Of a DNA stretch of 64,000 bases, positions 59,241-64,000 are shown piece by piece. The stretch covers positions 860,976 to 924,975 of the forward strand of contig NZ_JABEPQ010000001.1 of assembly GCF_013041615.1 (NCBI RefSeq), read 5' to 3'. Made by a program: the position numbers and the translations under genes. Positions within the stretch are counted from its first letter, which is position 1; the number at the start of each line of letters is the position of its first letter. The DNA is from Knoellia koreensis (GTDB taxonomy: Bacteria; Actinomycetota; Actinomycetes; Actinomycetales; Dermatophilaceae). A model generated the notes under the pieces. That model was not told the origin of the DNA. It was given only the letters and a program-made list of their open reading frames with translations, and searched no databases.

Positions 59241-60407
59241 CTACCGCCGAGGTGACCAGGTGGCCGCCACCCGGGCGGCGCGGCGGGCCAGCGTGCCGAC
59301 GGGGTCGGCCATGGCGGCCTCCACCTGCTCAGGCGTCTCGGCCACGGCATACGAACCCGACAGGCCCAGCGTCATGGCCTCGCGGCGCCCCACGAGCGTC
59401 TGCCCGGCGATGACGACGCTGGGGGTGGCGGTCTCGAGCGCGAGGGTCGCGACGCCGGCGACGACCTTGCCCTGCAGGCTCTGCCAGTCGAACGAGCCCT
59501 CGCCCGTCACCACGAGGTCCGCGGCGGCGAGGAGCTGGCGCAGGCCGACCACGTCGAGCACCTCGGCGACACCGCTGACACGGTGCGCACCGAGCAGGTG
59601 CAACGCGTAGCCCAACCCTCCGGCGGCACCCGACCCCGGCTCCTTGTCGAGGCGGCGCGGCTTGCCGGACAGCAGGTCGGTCTGCTCGGGCACGGTGCGC
59701 CGGGCGACCTCGACGAACCGGCCGAGCGCCCCTTCGAGCTCCTGGGCGAGCTCGGGCGAGGCGCCCTTCTGCGGCGCGAAGACCGCCGAGGCCCCTTGGA
59801 GGCCGAGCAGCGGCGACTCCACGTCGCTGGCCAGGACGAGGTCGATGTCGGCGAACCTGGCGCGCACGGCGTCGATTCCACCCAACGCGTCGTCGCCAAT
59901 TCCCTTGAGCGGCAAGCCTCCCCGCGCGAGGTCCTCTGCCGCGCCGACACCCAGGGCGGCGAGCATCCCGGCGCCCGCATCGTTGGTGCCGCTGCCGCCG
60001 AGGCCGACGACGATGCGGGTCGCACCGGCCTCGAGGGCTGCGTCGAGGAGCTGCCCGACACCCCAGGTGCTGGTGACGGCCGGGTTGCGCTCGTCGGCCG
60101 CCAGCAGGTGCAGGCCTGCGGCCTGCGCCGACTCGAGGTATGCCGTGCGGCCCCTTTCGGTGTCCACGAGCAGCACGCCGGCGGGCACCTCGCGGCCCAG
60201 CGGGTCGGTGACGGTGACGAAGAGGGTCTCGGACTCGGGCAGGGCGCCCGCGAGGACGTCGACGAAACCGGGGCCGCCGTCCGAGAGCGGCACGACGGTC
60301 AGCAGGTCGTCCGGTGCGGACTCACGCCACCCGGTGGCCATGGCCTCGGCTGCCTGCTGCGCGGTGAGGGTGCCGGTGAAGCAGTCGGGGGCGATGACGA
60401 CGTGCAC
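59241..60407 (-). CDS. glxK: Glycerate kinase
   Basis: This 388-residue protein matches glycerate kinase type 1: VVIAPDCFTGTLTAQQAAEA at the N-terminus, VVPLSDGGPGFVDVL, GLGGSGTNDAGAGMLAALGV, DVESPLLGLQGASAVFAPQK and VTGEGSFDWQSLQGKVV. It phosphorylates D-glycerate with ATP. GTG 60407 is 6 bases after TAGCCT. Confidence 0.93.
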   Translation of the reverse strand: MHVVIAPDCFTGTLTAQQAAEAMATGWRESAPDDLLTVVPLSDGGPGFVDVLAGALPESETLFVTVTDPLGREVPAGVLLVDTERGRTAYLESAQAAGLHLLAADERNPAVTSTWGVGQLLDAALEAGATRIVVGLGGSGTNDAGAGMLAALGVGAAEDLARGGLPLKGIGDDALGGIDAVRARFADIDLVLASDVESPLLGLQGASAVFAPQKGASPELAQELEGALGRFVEVARRTVPEQTDLLSGKPRRLDKEPGSGAAGGLGYALHLLGAHRVSGVAEVLDVVGLRQLLAAADLVVTGEGSFDWQSLQGKVVAGVATLALETATPSVVIAGQTLVGRREAMTLGLSGSYAVAETPEQVEAAMADPVGTLARRAARVAATWSPRR

Positions 60408-60413
60408 AGCGGC

Positions 60414-60419
60414 AGGCTA
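60414..60419 (-). promoter_or_regulatory. -10 element of glxK (predicted leaderless)
   Basis: The minus strand has TAGCCT, 6 bases, then GTG 60407. Confidence 0.45.
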
Positions 60420-60463
60420 CCGGCGTGTGCCCGCGCCCCACGCGGGCAGCGGACAATCTGGGC

Positions 60464-60502
60464 GGTCCGGACACATCGGACCGGTGCCGCGGTCGCTAAC
60501 GT
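60464..60502 (+). promoter_or_regulatory. Promoter region of the PHB-depolymerase-like gene with dyad
   Basis: TAACGT at 60497-60502 lies 45 bases before GTG 60548, and AAGGAGG sits near the start. GGTCCG (60464-60469) / CGGACC (60477-60482) is a perfect dyad with 7 bases between, placed where a -35 or operator would be. Confidence 0.4.
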
Positions 60503-60547
60503 CGCCCGTCCGGGCGTCGACGTCGCCGCCCGGAAGGAGGTGGATCC

Positions 60548-61756
60548 GTGGTCCTCACCGTGCCGCGCTGGCTGGTCAGCGCCGTGTCACTCGTCCTCGT
60601 CGCGGTCGCCGGTCTGGTCGCCTACGACGTCGCGACGGCGCGCCCCGCGCGGGCGGCGGCGCTCGCCCCGGTCGCGTCGTTCGGCTCCAACCCCGGGGCC
60701 CTGACGATGTATGCCTACCGGCCGGACGGGTTACCTGCGGGCGCGCCGCTGGTGGTGGCGTTGCACGGGTGCACCCAGGACGCGACCACCTTCTTCTCCG
60801 GTTCGGGTTGGCGCGAGCTGGCGGAGCGGCGCGGGTTCGCCCTGGTGCTGCCGCAGCAGTCGACGTCGAACAACTCCAGCAAGTGCTTCAACTGGTTCGA
60901 GCCCGGTGACACGACCCGCGGCCAGGGTGAGGCCGCGTCGATCCGCTCGATGGTGGGGTATGCCGTCTCGACGTGGGGGCTGGACGCGTCCCGGGTCTAC
61001 GTGACGGGTCTCTCGGCGGGTGGGGCGATGTCCGCGGTGATGCTCGCGACCTACCCAGACACCTTCGCGGCCGGGTCGATCGACGCCGGCCTCCCCTACC
61101 GGTGCGCCACGAGTTCCCTCCAGGCGTACTCGTGCATGAACCCCGGCGTCGACAAGTCCCCGACCGCGTGGGGCGACCTCGTGCGCGCCGCCTATCCGGG
61201 GTACACCGGCCCGCGACCGCGCGTGGCCATCTGGCAGGGGCAGTCCGACACGACCGTGGCACCGGCGAACGGGGTCGAGCTGCGTGACCAGTTCACCGAC
61301 GTCCTCGGCGTCGCGCAGACACCGACGGCGACCGGGACGGTCGGTCCGGCGAGCTGGGAGGCCTACGGGGACAACGCTGTTCGGCTCTACAAGGTGGCTG
61401 GCATGGGCCATGGCACACCAGTCGACCCCGGCGCAGCCGAGGACCAGTGCGGTACCTCCGGTGCCTACTTCATCGACACTGTCTGCGCGGCATACCACGA
61501 CGTCGCCTTCTTCGGGCTCGGCCAGGGCACGCCTCCTCCGACGACGACCACGAGCACTACTCCCCCGCCCACCACGACAACTCCGCCGCCGGCATGCATC
61601 ACCGCGAGCAACTACGCACACGTCCAGGCCGGACGGGCGTACCAGTCCGGCGGGTACGCCTACGCGCTCGGCTCCAACCAGAACCTCGGGCTCTACAACA
61701 CGTACTACACGGCCACGCTGCACGAGACCTCGCCCGGCTACTGGGAACGCTGTTGA
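60548..61756 (+). CDS. Secreted PHB-depolymerase-like esterase (CE1) with C-terminal domain
   Basis: This 402-residue protein has a signal peptide (VSAVSLVLVAVAGLVAYDVA, cleavage near AARA). The alpha/beta-hydrolase domain has LVVALHGCTQDA (oxyanion), YVTGLSAGGAMSAVM (nucleophile Ser), WQGQSDTTV (Asp) and VAGMGHGTPVD (His), the type-1 short-chain PHA depolymerase pattern, also seen in feruloyl esterases. A PPPTTTT linker leads to a C-terminal domain of about 55 residues bounded by Cys (CITASNYAHVQAGRA to GYWERC). GTG 60548 follows AAGGAGGTGGATCC. Confidence 0.87.
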   Translation: MVLTVPRWLVSAVSLVLVAVAGLVAYDVATARPARAAALAPVASFGSNPGALTMYAYRPDGLPAGAPLVVALHGCTQDATTFFSGSGWRELAERRGFALVLPQQSTSNNSSKCFNWFEPGDTTRGQGEAASIRSMVGYAVSTWGLDASRVYVTGLSAGGAMSAVMLATYPDTFAAGSIDAGLPYRCATSSLQAYSCMNPGVDKSPTAWGDLVRAAYPGYTGPRPRVAIWQGQSDTTVAPANGVELRDQFTDVLGVAQTPTATGTVGPASWEAYGDNAVRLYKVAGMGHGTPVDPGAAEDQCGTSGAYFIDTVCAAYHDVAFFGLGQGTPPPTTTTSTTPPPTTTTPPPACITASNYAHVQAGRAYQSGGYAYALGSNQNLGLYNTYYTATLHETSPGYWERC

Positions 61757-61837
61757 CCTCTGGCGTGTCGAGCACTGCCCTCGACAGACTGGGCGCGACC
61801 ACGGCTCGCCCGGGCCGGGCAGGCGAAAGGGACCGCA

Positions 61838-62209
61838 ATGCCGCACGGTGACATCACGCACATCGACATCCCGGTGACCGACATGGATCGCGCCAAGGGC
61901 TTCTACTCGGGCTTGTTCGGCTGGGAGATCGCTGCTCCGCCCGGCTACGAGGACTACCCGATGTGGCGCGCGCCCAACCAGATCAGCGGTGGCGGACTCG
62001 CTCCCAGGGCGGAGGGTTTCGAGACGCCCCGGTCCTACGTCGAGGTGGACTCCATCGACGACGCGGTGGCGAAGGCGAAGGACAGCGGCGGGACGGTGGT
62101 CATGGAGAAGTCACCGATCAGCGAGACGAGTTGGTATGCCGTCATCGCCGACCCCGACGGCAACAACATCGGTCTCTACGAGGGTGTGACCGAGGTGTCC
62201 GAGCAGTAG
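61838..62209 (+). CDS. VOC-family (glyoxalase-like) protein
   Basis: This 123-residue protein contains two beta-alpha-beta-beta-beta units of the vicinal oxygen chelate fold: HIDIPVTDMDRAKGFYSGLF at the start and WYAVIADPDGNNIGLYEG at the end. His and Glu at these positions could bind metal. Specific activity is unknown; many such proteins act in antibiotic resistance or detoxification. ATG 61838 follows GAAAGGGACCGCA. Confidence 0.88.
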   Translation: MPHGDITHIDIPVTDMDRAKGFYSGLFGWEIAAPPGYEDYPMWRAPNQISGGGLAPRAEGFETPRSYVEVDSIDDAVAKAKDSGGTVVMEKSPISETSWYAVIADPDGNNIGLYEGVTEVSEQ

Positions 62210-62226
62210 CACCCTCGAGATGACGG

Positions 62227-63339
62227 TCATTGCGGGGCGAACCCGGGCACGCTGCGCCCCAACCAGCGCAGGGCCGCTGGCAGCTCGTTCGCCCACAGCT
62301 GCTCGCGGTGGCCGCCGGTCTTGAGCAGGAGGGTCGTGACGGACAGCGGAGGGCGCACCTGACGGAGGAAGGCCGCCGTCGGCGGGTAGGAGTAGCCGTC
62401 CCGCTTACTCGACTGCACCCACATCGCGAGGGCCGGTGGATGCGTTCGGGCCAGCCGGACGAGGTTGTACCGACTGGGGGTCGACCGCCCGAACGGCCGG
62501 TAGTGGTCGGTGAACTCGGGCGCGCAGGTTCCGCTGAACACCAGGGAGCCGCCGAAGACGGACGGGTGCAGCATCCCGGTCATGGCGGCGCACCAGCCAC
62601 CCTCGGAGTACCCGGCCACGGCCCACGACGAGCGTTCGGTGCGCACCCGGAAATGCGTCGCGACGAAGTTCGGCACGTCGACGCCGAGCCAGGTCTCGAC
62701 CTGGGGCGTCCCGGCCGGACCGTTGACGCACTCGCCGTCCACGCCCATCGGCACGTTGCCCTGGGGCAGCACGACCACCGCCGGCGCGACGACGTGGGCG
62801 GCCACCTGGGCGTCGAGCGTCTGCTGCAGGTTCATCCCCGTCAGCCACGACTGCGGGCTGCCCGGGAAGCCGTGCAGGGCTTCGATCACGGGGTAACGCG
62901 TGGGTCGCTTCGCGTCGTAGCCACGGGGCAGGAGCACGTCGACCTGGCCGCGCACGTGACTGCGCGAACCGTTGACTACGTAGATCTGCAGGCGCCCGGA
63001 CGACCTGAGCGCCGGCAGGATCGACGGGGTGCGGGCGAGCGGGCTGGCCATGCCGTGGCTCGCGGCGGCACGCGCCGACGCCCCATGGTGGGTGACCGTG
63101 ACGGCGGAGCTGGCTCCCGCGAGGTCGGACCAGCTGACGTAGAAGTCGAAATGGTCGTTGACCAGGGTGCCGACCAGGCCGACGACGACTAGGTTGAGAA
63201 CCACGAGGCCCGTGCCCCTCGCCGCAATGGCCGCCCACCGGCTGCGCACCCACGGGATTCCCGCCGCCAGGAACACGAACAGCCCCAGAGCGACCACCGC
63301 CAGCACCACCGGCAGCGCGGCGCCGGTCAGCGACATCAT
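62227..63339 (-). CDS. Membrane-anchored esterase, CE1/mycolyltransferase-like
   Basis: This protein of about 370 residues has two N-terminal membrane helices ([20 protein letters not shown] and [17 protein letters not shown]) and then an alpha/beta-hydrolase domain. [15 protein letters not shown] is the oxyanion region, [15 protein letters not shown] the nucleophile Ser and [12 protein letters not shown] the His. It resembles antigen-85/esterase-D type enzymes with the catalytic domain outside the cell. ATG 63339 is chosen; ATG 63372 is possible. Confidence 0.8.
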   Translation of the reverse strand: MMSLTGAALPVVLAVVALGLFVFLAAGIPWVRSRWAAIAARGTGLVVLNLVVVGLVGTLVNDHFDFYVSWSDLAGASSAVTVTHHGASARAAASHGMASPLARTPSILPALRSSGRLQIYVVNGSRSHVRGQVDVLLPRGYDAKRPTRYPVIEALHGFPGSPQSWLTGMNLQQTLDAQVAAHVVAPAVVVLPQGNVPMGVDGECVNGPAGTPQVETWLGVDVPNFVATHFRVRTERSSWAVAGYSEGGWCAAMTGMLHPSVFGGSLVFSGTCAPEFTDHYRPFGRSTPSRYNLVRLARTHPPALAMWVQSSKRDGYSYPPTAAFLRQVRPPLSVTTLLLKTGGHREQLWANELPAALRWLGRSVPGFAPQ

Positions 63340-63506
63340 CGCCCGCCTGCCGACCACTGGCCGGACATCCACAGGCGCGATGGGCGGTTCGCCAGGTCGC
63401 CGGTGCTACCGGTCCTGCTCATGGGGCCAGTGTCCGAGTGCCTGCTCCGAGCGGGCCGGGAGCGGGCTGCGAGTTGCCTGTGAGGCACCTGCCCGAGCCC
63501 ACGGCA

Positions 63507-63512
63507 TACGAT
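63507..63512 (+). promoter_or_regulatory. -10 element of nadA (predicted leaderless)
   Basis: TACGAT, 6 bases, then GTG 63519. It overlaps a copy of the dispersed word CGGCATAC. Confidence 0.5.
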
Positions 63513-63518
63513 CGGCAC

Positions 63519-64000
63519 GTGAGCACCACGACGGACAGTCCGCGCAACGCCCCGCTGCCCCTGCTGGTCCTCGGCCAGGGGACCGACCTGCGCACCGAGC
63601 GCGGCGTGGAGTGTCCGGGCGACCTGCCGGCACCCTCAGACCCGGACCTCGTCGCGCGAGCCCGTGCGGCCAAGGAGGCGTTGGGCGACAAGGTGTTCGT
63701 GCTCGGTCACCACTACCAGCGCGACGAAGTCATCGAGTTCGCCGACGTCACCGGGGACTCGTTCAAGCTCGCCAAGGATGCAGCCGCCCGGCCCGACGCG
63801 CCGTACATCGTGTTCTGCGGCGTGCACTTCATGGCGGAGTCGGCGGACATCCTCACCAGCGACTCGCAGACGGTGGTGCTGCCGGACCTCGCGGCCGGGT
63901 GCTCGATGGCCGACATGGCCGCGATCGCGCAGGTCGAGGACGCGTGGGAGGACCTCGTCGCGGCGGGCGTCGCCGAGCGCACCGTGCCAGTGACGTACAT
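63519..64000 (+). CDS. nadA: Quinolinate synthase A (5' part)
   Basis: The gene runs off the right edge after 160 codons. [20 protein letters not shown] and [11 protein letters not shown] are the NadA signature, followed by [14 protein letters not shown] and [13 protein letters not shown], which carries the first cluster cysteine. NadA makes quinolinate from iminoaspartate and DHAP, using a 4Fe-4S cluster. GTG 63519 fits the leaderless pattern. Confidence 0.92.
   Translation, partial: MSTTTDSPRNAPLPLLVLGQGTDLRTERGVECPGDLPAPSDPDLVARARAAKEALGDKVFVLGHHYQRDEVIEFADVTGDSFKLAKDAAARPDAPYIVFCGVHFMAESADILTSDSQTVVLPDLAAGCSMADMAAIAQVEDAWEDLVAAGVAERTVPVTY

Larger units (their letters stand above)
1281..63509. 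repeat. Dispersed word TATGCCG / CGGCATA, about 60 copies
   Basis: My hand scan finds about 30 copies on each strand, roughly one per kb, often extended to GGTATGCCGCGTGG. Examples (plus): 1281, 13253, 18109, 19338, 23838, 30017, 43715, 52676, 58301. Examples (minus): 2232, 12910, 20319, 26754, 32189, 47502, 51275, 59346, 63503. Copies lie in genes and between them. In genes they are read as YAA, YAV, AAY, RHT or as part of an ATG start, so several frames are used. None is seen between about 3,656 and 12,534. Confidence 0.8.

Noticed and set aside
1-64000. CRISPR arrays, rRNA, tRNA, insertion sequences and integrases
   Set aside because: I looked for regularly spaced repeats, cloverleaf-like segments with CCA-type ends, terminal inverted repeats and transposase motifs, and found none convincing.

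Overview
The window is a stretch of chromosome from a high-GC actinobacterium. It uses GTG and TTG starts freely and has actinobacterial hallmark genes: a three-helix Rieske QcrA, a diheme QcrC, CtaF, class II DAHP synthase, a DEDD/GIY-YIG fusion and an SCO7613-type membrane protein. Gene content and order (PASTA kinase tail, aroG, plsC, arsA-like ATPase, SRPBCC, fadD15-like, DEDD/GIY-YIG, trpD, ctaE-qcrCAB, ctaCD, adoK-like, erpA-like, glycerate kinase) resemble, as I remember it, the Mycobacterium tuberculosis Rv2175c-Rv2205c neighbourhood. The details fit Intrasporangiaceae or a related family (inference; no search was possible). I saw no rRNA, tRNA, CRISPR array or insertion sequence.

Layout. 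1-3.6 kb: end of a PASTA-domain protein, an EamA transporter, a threonine aldolase and aroG. 4.1-12.1 kb: an accessory block. Its core is a divergent pair of operons, XRE regulator - ImmA/IrrE protease - KAP P-loop NTPase on the minus strand, and ubiquitin-like protein - E1-like adenylyltransferase - DUF6527 protein on the plus strand. Hypothetical genes and a HAD hydrolase follow. 12.2-16.2 kb: hypothetical genes, a small toxin/antitoxin-like pair, and an MFS exporter divergent from a LysR regulator. 16.2-24.1 kb: a NarL-type two-component system, plsC, an EEP nuclease, a ROK sugar kinase, an ArsA-like ATPase and two SRPBCC proteins. 24.2-34.3 kb: a long-chain acyl-CoA ligase, a GT-C-like membrane protein, a Na+/H+ antiporter, secreted or lipid-anchored proteases, a NUDIX hydrolase and the DEDD/GIY-YIG nuclease. 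34.5-39.2 kb: a giant membrane protein, trpD and a stand-alone receiver. 39.3-49.8 kb: the respiratory bc1-aa3 branch. ctaE-qcrC-qcrA-qcrB runs on the plus strand towards ctaC-ctaD-ctaF on the minus strand; an L,D-transpeptidase, a phosphoesterase lipoprotein and a small zincin lie between. 49.9-64 kb: a cysteine-desulfurase-like protein plus TusA, a DUF347 protein, PAP2, an OmpR/histidine kinase pair, aat, an adenosine-kinase-like gene, a flavodoxin-like reductase, PadR with a membrane partner, an ErpA-type protein, glycerate kinase, a PHB-depolymerase-like esterase, a VOC protein, a second esterase and the start of nadA.

Two window-wide patterns stand out. First, the word TATGCCG (or its complement CGGCATA) occurs about 60 times by my hand count, evenly on both strands, inside and between genes and in several reading frames. 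It is absent from about 3.66 to 12.53 kb, which coincides with the accessory block and supports recent acquisition of that block. Second, at least 18 genes have a TANNNT hexamer exactly 6-8 bases upstream of an ATG or GTG, which predicts leaderless transcripts and settles many start codons.

The most novel candidate system is the Ubl-E1-DUF6527 operon at 7.3-9.2 kb. Its E1-like enzyme contains no cysteine and its Ubl does not end in Gly-Gly, so classical E1-E2 thioester chemistry cannot operate as usual.
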